This document shows positions 1 to 10,479 of a stretch of 24,665 nucleotides of DNA, one piece after another. The first letter of the stretch is position 1; each line of letters starts with the position of its first letter. Source of the DNA: Bondarzewia mesenterica (Eukaryota; Basidiomycota; Agaricomycetes; Russulales; Bondarzewiaceae); the NCBI GenBank assembly GCA_004802705.1, contig SGPL01000494.1, positions 1-24,665 of the forward strand, in the 5' to 3' direction. Made by a program: the position numbers and the translations under genes. The notes under the pieces were generated by a model. The model worked only from the letters and a program-made list of their open reading frames with translations. It was not told the DNA's origin and ran no database searches.

Positions 1-1307
1 ACAAGCTGGAGTACAGCACCTGAGTATCCCCTGACCAAGTTGACATCACCTTGATGAGTGGCAAGTAAAGAATCAGTCGAATGGGAACAGCGTGAAAATG
101 GCGTCCTCAGATGGCAATCGCATTGAACAGCCTGGGAGGTGCTGCGCCACGTATATAGCATTCCGTAACATGCCATTCACTAGCGAAAAGAAGGCTGGGG
201 CACCAAGAATACCATCGTGCACGCAGGCGGCTGCTCGTGCCAAAGTGCCTGGAGCGAAGGTCTCGCAACTGAATTGGACGATACATGTAACATAATGGCC
301 TGGGTTATAGGAGATGGAACCAGATAAACAAGCGCCGCATGAAAAATGTAGCGTGAAGAAACAGCGCTCCAGATAGCTCTTTGCAATCGCACCCTCAGCC
401 TGTCCTGAGCGGACTACAGAAGGCAACTCGGCGGCCTAAAGAATACCGATGATAGAGCCGATACCGTTTAAGCTGAGAACCAGCTATAGCAGTCATCAAT
501 ACATAGTATTCATGTTACTATTGAGGTACTCCAGGGTACTCCTACCTCGGTGATGTGTTTCAAGCTTCAGCTTCAGGCTTATGCAATTGTTCTAGTGACC
601 TGTTGTCTCTTACATGGAGAAGACGTCAGTAGAGTGATACGCTCACTGATGGTGGCTTATTATTGTAGCATTGTAAGTATGTTCTTCTTTCTCCTCACAT
701 GAGCAAGACGCAACGCACCCGATCTGAGCTCAGAGGTGCCGGGAGCTTAAGGGCTCTGAGTCACGAGTGGCGGACTTAAGTTTCAACTTTTCTCAACCCT
801 AAATCTTCGACAACGAATGGAGTGAATTTTCAGTGAATGCAGGGAGAAACCGACATGAATTGTCCCCGACTGGTTTGGGGATAGATGTTGAAAGAGTATG
901 AGAGAAATCTGAGACACTCCACTGCGTCACGGCCTTCTCACGCCACTTGTCAGTAGGGATCTGCCGTCAAGTTGCCTGTTGGGGCCGCGGCCGCACATTT
1001 CACTAGCATTTTCCCGACTCCAATTCTTTCATCTTGCAGTTCTACAGATAAAAAAATGTTCGCGCAAGGTGCATCTCGTTCCCATGCTTCATTTAAGCCA
1101 ACCATTCCAGTGATATAATCCGTCGGAGAATCATCTAGTACTAAGTCATGCCTCGGCCTGAACTCAAAGCACACGTTTGAGATACACATATGGACCCGTG
1201 GATGATGCATCATATGGCTCCCAGTCCTATTTTGTCACCTACTTATCTCCCTCCATTCCATTCCGTTTCTGAGCGAGTTGGCTCAGCTGACCACCCTTCA
1301 GGACACC
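1..1307. other. Intergenic / unassigned, upstream of DAC1
   Basis: I recognise no gene in this 1.3 kb. Open frames exist on the minus strand (73-426, 117 codons; 950-1213, about 87 codons), but neither shows a known motif or convincing splice partners. The last few hundred bases presumably hold the DAC1 promoter and 5' UTR. No TATA element or repeat stands out. Confidence 0.5.
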
Positions 1308-3391
1308 ATGACATCGTCCAATGGACTTTTGTGCTTTACAAACTGTTTGATCCCGCTGGAGGACGGCAGCCTTGTTCAGAAAGACCTTTGGATTGATGAG
1401 CGTCGAGGCGTTATCTTGGACTCGCAGGTAGGAATATGTTTTGTTCTGAGTCCGTTGTACGAATACTGAGGCGGAGACGACACAAGCGCACGTTTTACCA
1501 GAGGAAAGAACGGCCAGCGAAGGTCATCGATCTCGGAGGCAACATAATTAGGTACCACGCGCAGCGACTTTCAGATCTTGTACTGCTCTAACAGTCTTGA
1601 TTCTTCGCGCAGTCCTGGGTTTTTGGATATCCAGATCAACGGGGCCTATGGCTTCGATTTCTCAGTTTATGAAGGTGATGATGAAGCCTACAGGCAAGGA
1701 TTGAAAAGCGTCTCGGAAAAGATCGTCGAGACTGGTGTCACATCGTATGTACTTTCAGATTTCCTTACCCTCCAAAGACAATCTTAAGCCTTGCGCTCCA
1801 GGTTGGTGCCTACGATCATTGTGCGCCCTTCCCATCTACTTCCTCAGCGCCCTTCTCACGAGGGTGGGACGATTGACCCCCCCACAGACGCAAGAGAAAT
1901 CCCTCTACCCTTCCATCCTCAACCATCTTCGTCCCTTCACTACGCCAAATGGCGCTACGCTCCTCGGATGGCATGCTGAAGGCCCCTTCCTCCAAATGGC
2001 CAAACGCGGCGCGCATGCGGTCTCTTTCCTCCGCGCGGCACACGACGGGTTCGCTTCTTTTGAAGAAGTATATGGTGCTGCGAACCTCGCCCACACCGAG
2101 GACTGGCTGATGTCGGACGCCGCTGGCGCGGGCGGCCCCGAACCCACTGTCGGCGTGCGCATCATCACTGCCGCCCCCGAGATTGAGGGCGTAATGGACT
2201 CCGTTGAGGAATTGACGGGTCGCGGAGTAATTTATTCCATTGGACACAGGTGCGAATTGCCATTCTCCCTTTCTGCATTCTTAAACTTAGACACCCCGCC
2301 CCACGCTGCAGCATTGCGACGACGGACATTGCGACCGCTGCAGTGTGCCGAGGAGCGCGCCTCATCACGCACCTCTTCAACGCGATGCCGCAATTGCACC
2401 ATCGCGACCCCTCCATCATTGGTCTCCTCGGTGCCTCCCCATCTCTGTCTTTTCCCTTCACCCCCATCACTGCCGACCTCGCCACCCCCACAAAGAACCC
2501 CTCCTCCCCACGTCGCGCCGGACTCGCGCGCTCTGAGGCGTTTGACGACATTGAGACCCCTCCACAGACACCCGTTCTGCGGGAGAGCAGGCCCGAATTG
2601 CACTTGGAGAAGGGCCAGGTTGCGGATATGAAGTTCGAGAGGCCATTTTATGAGTTGATTGTTGACGGCATTCATTCGCATCCAAACTCTGTTAGGGTGC
2701 GTTCGTCGTTGTCTTTTTTTACGATCTGGTTGAGCTCGGTGCTGACGGGAGTATTACTAGCTCGCGTACAACGTCTTCCCCGAGGGATGTATCCTCATCA
2801 CGGACGGTGAGCCCGACAGATCAGAGTCTCGGACATGCTTATCTGACCGTCTTCCATTCTTTTCGCTTCTTTTCCCCTTTGTCTGTGTGTGTGAACAGCC
2901 ATGAAGATCCTCGACCCGCACCTTCGCGACGGAGTGCACGAATGGCGCGACGGAAAACGGTTTGTGAAGGAGGGCGTCAAGCTATATCTCGAAGGCACGG
3001 ATACTCTCGCCGGAAGGTAAGGCAACTCACGCGTTGCATCCGTCCTAGCTCATGCACATACTCATGCACCTTGCCCGTGTCAAGTGTCGTCACTCTGGAC
3101 ACCTGCGTGCGCAACTTCTCGCGCTTTACGGGTTGCTCACTCGGCGAGGCGATCAAGTGCGCAACGTTCAACCCTGCCAAGTAAGCTTTTTTCCCTTTAC
3201 TTTATCCTTTCCTCCCTTCTCTTTATTTTTGCCTTCTGTAATTGAATGCGATTATTTTCAGGTGCCTCGGCATCGAGAATAAGAAAGGCACGTTGCGTGC
3301 GGGTGCCGATGCGGATTTAGTCGTGCTTGACAGGAAGGGAATTGTTCTCAGTACCTGGGTACGCGGCCGTGAGGTCTGGATGAAGGACTGA
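1308..3391 (+). CDS. DAC1: N-acetylglucosamine-6-phosphate deacetylase
   Basis: The enzyme removes acetate from GlcNAc-6-phosphate in the cytosol, the step before glucosamine-6-phosphate deaminase in chitin-sugar catabolism. There are ten exons: 1308-1427, 1502-1551, 1613-1744, 1802-1820, 1888-2249, 2312-2696, 2761-2806, 2899-3016, 3085-3180 and 3262-3391, giving 485 residues. All introns are GT-AG, 57-92 nt. Seen: DIQINGAYG near the N-terminus, metal ligand Glu138 in WHAEGPF, His227 in the GHS motif, His248 in HLFNAM, catalytic Asp371 in ILITDAMKIL, and a C-terminal GADADLVVLD strand. These are the amidohydrolase-family NagA/AMDHD2 landmarks. The start has a good context (CACCATG); an earlier in-frame ATG is not needed. 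Residues about 270-330 are a Ser/Pro-rich insert absent from bacterial and animal homologues. The 19-nt exon 4 is needed to join SLVPTII to TQEKSLY. No deaminase or kinase gene of the pathway is in the window. Confidence 0.95.
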
Positions 3392-3900
3392 CCTCCTTTG
3401 TTGTAATAATCATTTGTGTGGACACTCGTTAGAAAGGAGTGCAGTGTCCACTGCAGATCGGTTCATGCACTTGCTTTCTAGTCACCACTTGTAGGGTTGA
3501 TGTAAAACTATATTCGTGTTGAAAGCGAATGTCTAGGCACATTTAATTAACGCGTCCAGTGCATAAGTGTCTAAGTGACTATGATATTTGTGAACATCTT
3601 TGCGCATCCGTCGCGTAGGGTGCACGGCCACCCCTCGAAACACGGTGATTTAATCGCACCAATATCGTGTATGAAGTTTTCTTCGTATTCATGTTCTTGT
3701 TTTGAACGCAGGTATCGAACGCCACCCAGCTTCTTCCTGACTCCTTTGGACAGATCCGCGACTCGGACCTCCGGGAACGGAACACCGACTCGGGCCGGGT
3801 ACTTACACGCGTCCGTTGTCTGCATACCCCGCACAAGCCATTTCCGAGTCATCCACTCCCCCCACACTCAGAGAGAGTTGTTGTTTCTTGGAGTAGAAAT
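3392..3900. other. Intergenic, DAC1 3' end to GCDH start
   Basis: This 509-bp tandem spacer should hold the DAC1 3' UTR and the GCDH promoter. No RNA gene, repeat or recognisable motif was found. Open frames on both strands near 3570-3990 overlap each other and have no family features. Confidence 0.5.
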
Positions 3901-6177
3901 ATGTCTCTATTTTATCGTGCAATTCGCCCATCGATGCGTTCCAGTACTCAATTCCGAGCCTCCACGCTCAGACTCGGAGGACTTATAAGAAACGCGTCTA
4001 CTGTATCTGGGCCGAAATCCAGTCAGTTCATCTTGCTATTCTATTTTTTACTATCATGAGGATGAAGATGTGACCCTATTCGACTTCTTATCATGTAGAA
4101 CGGCCTGCCTTTAATTGGGAGGTAAGTTTTGCCGCGCTGTCTGATCGCGTCGTGAAATTCCCTTGACTTGGGCATGCGCAGGATCCCTTGGACTTTGAGG
4201 GGCTCTTAACGGAAGATGAGATTGCGATCAGGTAAATCAGTTGTTATTATTCCCTCATTAGTTGCAAGCTCACGTTTTCTGTCAGAGACACTGCCCGTGA
4301 ATTTTGCCAGGCATGTGTATCTGATCCTTCCGTCCCATCCGTATTCATGCTCATTCCGATATGTTTGCAATGTGGGTGGTGATTGGAAAATTAGGAATTC
4401 CTGGCGCCGCGTGTCATCGAGGCCCAAAGGACTGAGAGTGCGTATTTAACTTCCTTTGCGCTGCATTCAGCGATGGCCAAATGAATCTGGCGGACGAATT
4501 GGCCCGTGATACTATATGATTTCACTAATGGCATCTGGTTGTTCTGGTCAGAATTCGATAAATCTATTATCCCAGCCATGGGCTCTCTCGGATTGCTTGG
4601 ACCTACAATCAAGGGTTACGGTTGTGCGGGTGTTAGCTACGTGGCATATGGATTGGTTGCACGAGAGATTGAGCGGTGCGTCAACGTTATCCTTCGATTT
4701 CAATGCTTGAATCAACTAGTGGTATCGTTCTGAATGCACAGGATTGATTCGGGATACCGGTCAACTGCTTCCGTCCAGTCTTCGCTTGTAATGCACCCCA
4801 TAAATGCCTTTGGAACAGAGGCTCAGAAAAGCAAGTATTTGCCTGGGCTTGGTATGTTCACTGCTTCGGTATATCTTGTTGCATCAAAGGTCGACTTACG
4901 TTTCTTCCTTCACTCTGCCAGCTAAGGGGGAACTGACGGGATGCTTTGTGCGTTTGATCTGAGCTTGTCAAGTTTTTTATGCATTTTTATCACCTAGTGC
5001 AGGGCCTTACCGAGCCAAATCATGGTTCGGATCCAGCCGGTATGGATACCACCGCAGAAGAGGTGGACGGTGGGTTCGTCTTAAAAGGCAGCAAGACATG
5101 GATCTCCAATGCCCCCGCTGCGTACGCTGCCGATGCATTTATCTAGACATCTGTATCCTAACGTTGATGCACATAGAGATGTGTTCGTCATCTGGGCGCG
5201 TTGCAAATGGGATGGAAGAGTACGCGGGTTCGTTCTTGAAAAGGTGAGTAGCGGTCCTTGAAGCACGGCTGACGGCTAATAATCGTTTCTGCTGCATGTA
5301 TTGTTGACAGGGCATGGACGGCCTTACGGCACCCAAAATCACGAACAAGCTTGCGTTGCGTGTCTCCACGACAGGATCGATATTCCTTGACTCCGTCAAG
5401 GTTTCTCACGACGCGCTCCTGCCAGGTGCGCTAGGCCTCGGTGCAGCCTTTTCCTGCCTGAACAACGCTCGGTATGTGTTCCCGTCCTGAGTTTCTTTTT
5501 TCCTGTTTTATTTCACTTTACATTCTTTCGTAGGTTCGGTATATCCTTCGGCGTGATAGGCGCACTCGAGGACTGCCTTCACCGCGCACACGCCTATGCT
5601 CAAGAACGAAATCAGTTTGGTCGCCCTCTTGCATCGTTCCAGCTGGTGCAGCGCAAGCTCGTCGCCGCACAGACTGAGGCTGCGCTGGGGTTGCACGCGA
5701 GCCTGCGTGTCGGGCGTCTCAAGGACGTGAACAAAGCGGCGCCCGAGATGATCTCGCTTGTGAAGCGCAACAACTGTGGCAAGGCCCTTGAGCACAGTCG
5801 CGTGCTTCTGGATATCCTTGGTGGCAATGCGTGCTCGGACGAGTGAGTCCTATCTGCTATTCAGCGACATGAACAGGGCAGGGGGGCCCAGGCTAATGCG
5901 ATAACCGCATAGGTATCACATTGGTCGCCACGTCGCCAATCTGCAAGTCACAAACACATACGAGGGTGAGCAAGTTTGCCTTCATTTCTTTTTGGCATAC
6001 TGAATTATTTGTTGACTTGTATAATCTCGAATCCTCCTTTTGCGATAGGCACACATGCAAGTCGCCTCTTTATTTTCAACGACTTTATAATCGACCCTCA
6101 TCATTCACGCAATATAGGACATTCATACCCTCATCCTCGGCAAGGCGATGACTGGTATTCCTGCTTTCGCAAACTAA
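3901..6177 (+). CDS. GCDH: Glutaryl-CoA dehydrogenase, mitochondrial
   Basis: This FAD enzyme of the acyl-CoA dehydrogenase family oxidises and decarboxylates glutaryl-CoA to crotonyl-CoA in lysine and tryptophan breakdown. Fifteen exons: 3901-4021, 4099-4121, 4182-4231, 4286-4310, 4395-4437, 4552-4675, 4742-4851, 4922-4947, 5003-5121, 5177-5243, 5311-5471, 5534-5842, 5913-5965, 6049-6056 and 6118-6177; 432 residues (human 438). The first 35 or so residues are rich in Arg/Ser and lack acids, as in a mitochondrial presequence. Seen: substrate-specificity Arg135 in SGYRST (human precursor Arg138), [13 protein letters not shown], the [22 protein letters not shown] region, and catalytic base Glu410 in TYEGTHD. 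Introns 4 and 14 start with GC (GCATGT, GCAAGT). Exon 14 is only 8 nt. A single intron replacing exon 14 would shift the frame away from the conserved C-terminus. Confidence 0.96.
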
Positions 6178-6675
6178 CGACCGATGCATGGTAATTATCT
6201 GGAAGTTACTGTCCATCGGAGACTAAACTTGATATCCACGCTTGGGACCGGACGATGTGCATGCCAGTGTACTTGTACCGAGGGCATTCGTTTGTCCCAG
6301 GTGAATGACATACTGGAAATGATCACACGGCTGCCTAAGTTTGAATTTTCACTATGAGTTGATTTCTTCCCCCGTCTTTGGTGGGAAGGGAACCTTCAAG
6401 TTCTGTCTGTTCATGAGTCATGCCATGCAGAGTCCACGATCGTCTATGCAACGCCGCAGATTGGCTCCCACCACACTGTTTCTTGACCTCTACCATTAGA
6501 GCAACCGTTATCTTGAAGCATCGTGTCCACAGACTATTGTAGCAGTAAAATTACCCTATTGAGAAAATGAATTGCAGGAAACCATTGTGTACAACTGAGC
6601 GCCCAAGAGACAATAATTCTTATGTACAATGAGGCCATGAGACCAAAAGCTTGGGAAGTAAGACGAGAAATGACT
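6178..6675. other. Convergent 3' spacer between GCDH and POL4
   Basis: 498 bp between two converging genes, presumably the two 3' UTRs. I see no gene, RNA or repeat in it. Confidence 0.55.
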
Positions 6676-9134
6676 TCAGACGTCAGCATTCCGCATCGTG
6701 GGTTCGATCCAAGGCAGCCCTAGAATATCGAAAACCTCCTTCTCTGTTCGCGGATATATGAGCTTGGAGTCTCTCCGACGGGTGCTGATAATGTTGAAAT
6801 TTAGCCTCACGCGAATGATGTACCAGATATTGATGCCGACTCACATCCCTGAGCTATCAAACTTGAGACCCCTGTCAACAAAGCTTGTTAGATGCAAGAC
6901 GATTCGCTCAAGACGTGGATCTTACGCACCTCTTCTTAGCCCATAATCGCAGGTCTCGCTCGAACATTGTGGAGCCGGTCCTGTTCAGTCATTGTCGGTA
7001 ATTCATACGCCTCAAGCTTGTTGTCCATAAGACCCACCAACCAACGACAGCAGTCCAGTACGTCTGCGGGTGCGCAAAGATGAAATCGACACGCCGACGA
7101 AGACGAAGATCGCTCTGTGAGCTAGGCAGGACAAACACGGTGAGGGCTTTTTCGAGCGAGTCCCAATGCGTTGTTCGTAGTGCATTATGTTCGTGGAAAC
7201 TTGATAAGTCTATACCCAGGTAACATCAGGGAGGGATAGACTTCCAGATCTCAAGCAAGGCTTACGCATGACATGTGTGACGAGGCCTGCAAAAAAATGG
7301 GTTACTGTGAGGGGAAGGACTAGGAAAGTGGTTTTAATCTGCTTATACCTTTTTTATGAAGATGCGTCATCAATCGCTTGCAGAGGTGCTGCACCTTCTC
7401 TGTTTCTGGATGCGTGAACACGATATCAACATCGTTACTCTCTAGCTTTCCGCGCCTGTATCTGATCAAATGTATGCACGGACATCAGGAATTTGCTGGC
7501 TTTGTAAATATGTCTCGCTAGATGTGACTGACCCGCCCACAATAGTGCTCACACATCCCGGTTGAACATGCTCCAGTTCGGCCATGATAACACGATGAAT
7601 TTCTTCCACTTCAGCACGAGGTATCCTGACGTGAGATCATGTCAGAACTTCCGCTCGTAAGATACAGGTTTGCAACACACTTTATGGACAAGTCGTGCCT
7701 GAGACCGAGTGCTATCTTGATCCAGCTCTCATTCATCAAATCCTTATTGTCGTCTTCAGTGCTCATGACCGTGCCTTGATGTATCGAGTTACCGGCGTGC
7801 TCAGCGTCATGGACGTCTGTGATATGTTTACTCGACGGAATATCGACTTCGTAATATTTCTCCAAGTCCTCGATGGTGCGCAGATTCAGCGCATAAAGAC
7901 TACGCGCCGTCACGGGTCCAATCCCATAGATGGAACTAAAAGCTGTTAGCGCGTGAAAGCGCGGTGAGTTCAGCGTGGTCTCTAGTAGTTTCAAATAAGT
8001 GAGATATTAATAGGGTTGCGGGGAGTGACGACGTACGGACTTCGCTGATGGACCCTTTCTCTATGTATTCTTCGATCTAACCATGCACAGAAGTCAATAA
8101 ATTGACTTTCAAAGAACCCTTGTACGAAGTTTACCATGGAGCAAAGCTTCGTACCAATGTATGGCAGTCCATTCACGTCGCGCACGGACAATATTTTGTG
8201 CGGGCAGGCTAAAAGCATACTATTCAGTAAATGCTCATCCTTGAAGAAAGACCTGCGGCAAGTTGCTAACATTTGATCACCTAACGACATTTCTTGGGAT
8301 GAATAAATGTGGTGAACGTAATCAGAACTAGGTTCGTACGGAGACAGCACGTCGATAGCTCAAAGAGCTCCTATCTTCACCCTCCAGTTCACGCGTGCGT
8401 CGCATGACATCGAGTTGTTCGCATAGTTCTTGGTTGACGCAAGTCAGGGGGGAAGCACGCAGGCATGCGAAGCTGGCGCGAGAATCCAGCGATTCATGGG
8501 GCGTTGGCGGTGGTTCTGGTGGCAGAAGGTTTGCCGGTATACTCGAGAACGAAGCTACGGACGAGGACTGTTGGGTGGTTTTGATACTTTGGGGCGAAGA
8601 GGATCTTGATAATGTGCTGTTGGACAGGTTATCGTCGTCGTCAGTGCTGGGGCAGTTGGCAAGTGTCGTAGGTTGCAAGTCTCGGACCGCAGAGTATTCT
8701 TCGCAAGGCATACGCATGTTTCGGCGGGCTGTTTCGCGTAGCCAGGCCGGCGTGACAATGGACTTTGATTTCTAAGTGTCGCGATCAACCAACTATAATT
8801 ATGGCCCAACCCTCATATGACTCACCGCAGTGTCCCAGTCGATATGTCTCTCCAGCCGTTTCCGCATCGTGATTCCCGTCACAATCACATCGGCTTCGTA
8901 AACATTCGGGCATAGCCTCGCACCGCATTTCCCGACGAGAGTGAACAGCTCAGCTATGTCGGAGTCATTGAGTTTTGCTTGGAGGATATGGATTTTGACA
9001 CCTTTCAAAACGGATTTAATAGGCGCGGAGAGCCTTGGTCGTTTGCTAGTAGACCTTTGGATCGGAGTATGTGACCGAGAGGAGGATGACGATAAAGGCT
9101 GTCCAGTTGGGGAAGCAGGACGCTTGAAGGGCAT
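6676..9134 (-). CDS. POL4: Family X DNA polymerase, Pol mu/Pol4-like
   Basis: Gap-filling polymerase expected to act in non-homologous end joining in the nucleus. Thirteen exons, read downward: 9134-8826, 8771-8340, 8280-8271, 8208-8135, 8076-8037, 7981-7681, 7625-7533, 7461-7349, 7286-7266, 7209-7038, 6980-6930, 6871-6845 and 6784-6676; 583 residues (human Pol lambda 575). Seen: a basic KRPRL patch (31-35), a BRCT domain (about 43-125), a Ser/Pro-rich linker, the 8-kDa domain (about 230-290, CPHKIL and GLPYIGTK), YGIGP fingers, GYRRGK, catalytic Asp430/Asp432 in SNDVDIVF and Asp506 in RRVDFIF, and GWTGS at 521-525. Gly521-Trp522 is the Pol mu/TdT form, not the Tyr-Phe of Pol lambda. The dRP-lyase lysine position appears to be Met275. 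Exon 3 (10 nt) restores VIKS before CPHKIL. An ATG at 9155 is an alternative start. Confidence 0.93.
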
Positions 9135-9449
9135 GAGACAGCTATCATAAAACATCAACTTCACCGATGTATGGCAAATAAAAAAAAATCGCACCGCAAA
9201 TGAGGCGAGATATGGAAGGAAAGGATGAGGCCTGAGGAGGGGTGAAGAGTGCGGCCTGATAACAGTATGTAGTCATGATTAACCCTAACACCGAATTAGG
9301 GTCACAATAACTGTTTCTGAAGGAATCCGGAGATAACATGATGGGTCCTGTTACTTGAAAGTTTGGGAAATCAGCTTGAACAACTTGAACTATGGCATGA
9401 GATTGAACCCATGATCAACCACAAGTTACTCACCGGGGAGACTGCAAAA
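9135..9449. promoter_or_regulatory. POL4 upstream region with inverted telobox pair
   Basis: 315-bp spacer between two tandem minus-strand genes, so it carries the POL4 promoter. It contains ACCCTAA at 9282-9288 and its exact reverse complement TTAGGGT at 9296-9302, separated by 7 bp. TTAGGG-type teloboxes bind Myb/TRF-like factors in fungi and other eukaryotes; a regulatory role here is an inference. No other gene is seen. Confidence 0.35.
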
Positions 9450-10260
9450 TTATATTCCGCCACTGCTGGTCGCCTTCGTGATTAATACCTTTACACAACT
9501 TATAGCTTTTTCTCTGGCTGTGACAAGCCGTTTCGCCTTGGCTAGATCCAAATTCTGGTGTAGTGAAGAATAGTCCTGCTTCTTACTAGCTCTGATAATC
9601 AATTCCGGCGAATCATTTTCCGGGTGCAAAGATATAGAACCCTCAGTCTGGGAGGATGATGTCTTCAACCTGCTTAGCTGAGCGCGCAAGTCAGATAGAA
9701 GGTCGTCCAAGGTCTGAAGAGTTGCGATATGATCTTCAATCTCGTCCTGAAGTCTGAATGCACGGCACACTTCGCGTGCACAGGTTTCGATATGCATGAA
9801 TCTGACGGGGCCTAGCATTGTTCCCCCATACCTTCTCACATTCATGAATGATTAATCAACGTCCTTGACTAAAAAAGATGCACAATACGTACCACCGACT
9901 CACAATGACAACAGCGTCGATGACCGCCTCCGCTTGCATCACCTTCAAAACTCTTCCCCCCGCCCAGTTCTCCCTATCATCATCGCTTCCTTCTTGAACT
10001 TCAAAATCCTCGTTACCTGTAAAGCCTGTCCTCCCCGGCTTCAATACCATACATCTCCATGCAGCGATCTCATGTGATGCGGGTTTGGAACCGTGCAGAA
10101 CTCGTTTGAGGTGAGTTAGTGCCCTTTGAGCTTCACCTGGGCTACGCGCACGAAAGATATTTGCCACAAATGTAGAGGCACGGTCGCGAATTTCTTGAGA
10201 CGAAGCAAGTGGCTCCGGAAGTGGTTTTGAGCGATCGAGGTATGTGTCCAAAGTCGACAT
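9450..10260 (-). CDS. IMPACT/UPF0029-domain protein
   Basis: Two exons, 10260-9893 and 9831-9450, with a 61-nt GT-AG intron (GTACGT donor); 249 residues. Residues about 28-145 match the IMPACT N-terminal (UPF0029) fold: FVANIFRARSPGEAQRAL, then SHEIAAWRCM, an acidic EGSDDD stretch, GGRVLKVM, and VVIVSRWYGGTMLGPVRF, close to the IMPACT signature SRWYGG-LLGP-RF. The C-terminal third is helical and charged, probably coiled coil. No RWD domain precedes the IMPACT domain, so it resembles yeast YDL177C more than YIH1. Yih1/IMPACT proteins bind Gcn1 and restrain Gcn2; whether this shorter form does so is unknown. The ATG chosen at 10260 starts just before the conserved part; upstream in-frame codons look non-coding. 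It diverges from the next gene over 219 bp. The C-terminus after ITK is the least certain part. Confidence 0.85.
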
Positions 10261-10479
10261 GCGTATACGTTTTACAGTACGTAGCGGGTAGACGGGAAGA
10301 GTTATTCGTGAGAACCAGGGGAATATACAATTATGTATTATGTAATAATCCGCACCCAGATGTACGCAGTAATGTGGCGGATTTATCCGTTTCGTTTTCA
10401 AGTCGTGCTGCTGGCTTGTCCTAAAACTCTTTTCTTCTAAGTGTCTGCCCTAGAGGTGCATCGTACATTCCCGTCAGGA
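10261..10479. promoter_or_regulatory. Divergent promoter, IMPACT-like gene and 10480 gene
   Basis: 219 bp between two divergent start codons must carry both 5' UTRs and promoters. The middle (about 10320-10350) is AT-rich with repeated TAT/TAATA runs. No specific factor site is claimed. Confidence 0.5.

Noticed and set aside
73..426. 117-codon minus-strand frame near the window start
   Set aside because: No motif, no splice partner, and overlapped by other frames of similar length; not enough to call a gene.
6691..6704. B-box-like GGGTTCGATCC suggesting a tRNA
   Set aside because: It lies in the last coding exon of POL4 (codons for LPWIEPTM), with no A box or cloverleaf around it.
7991..8350. 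Continuous 119-codon reading of POL4 without introns
   Set aside because: It runs through three introns; only the spliced version restores VIKS, IEEYIEKG and VQTTLNSPRF of the family.
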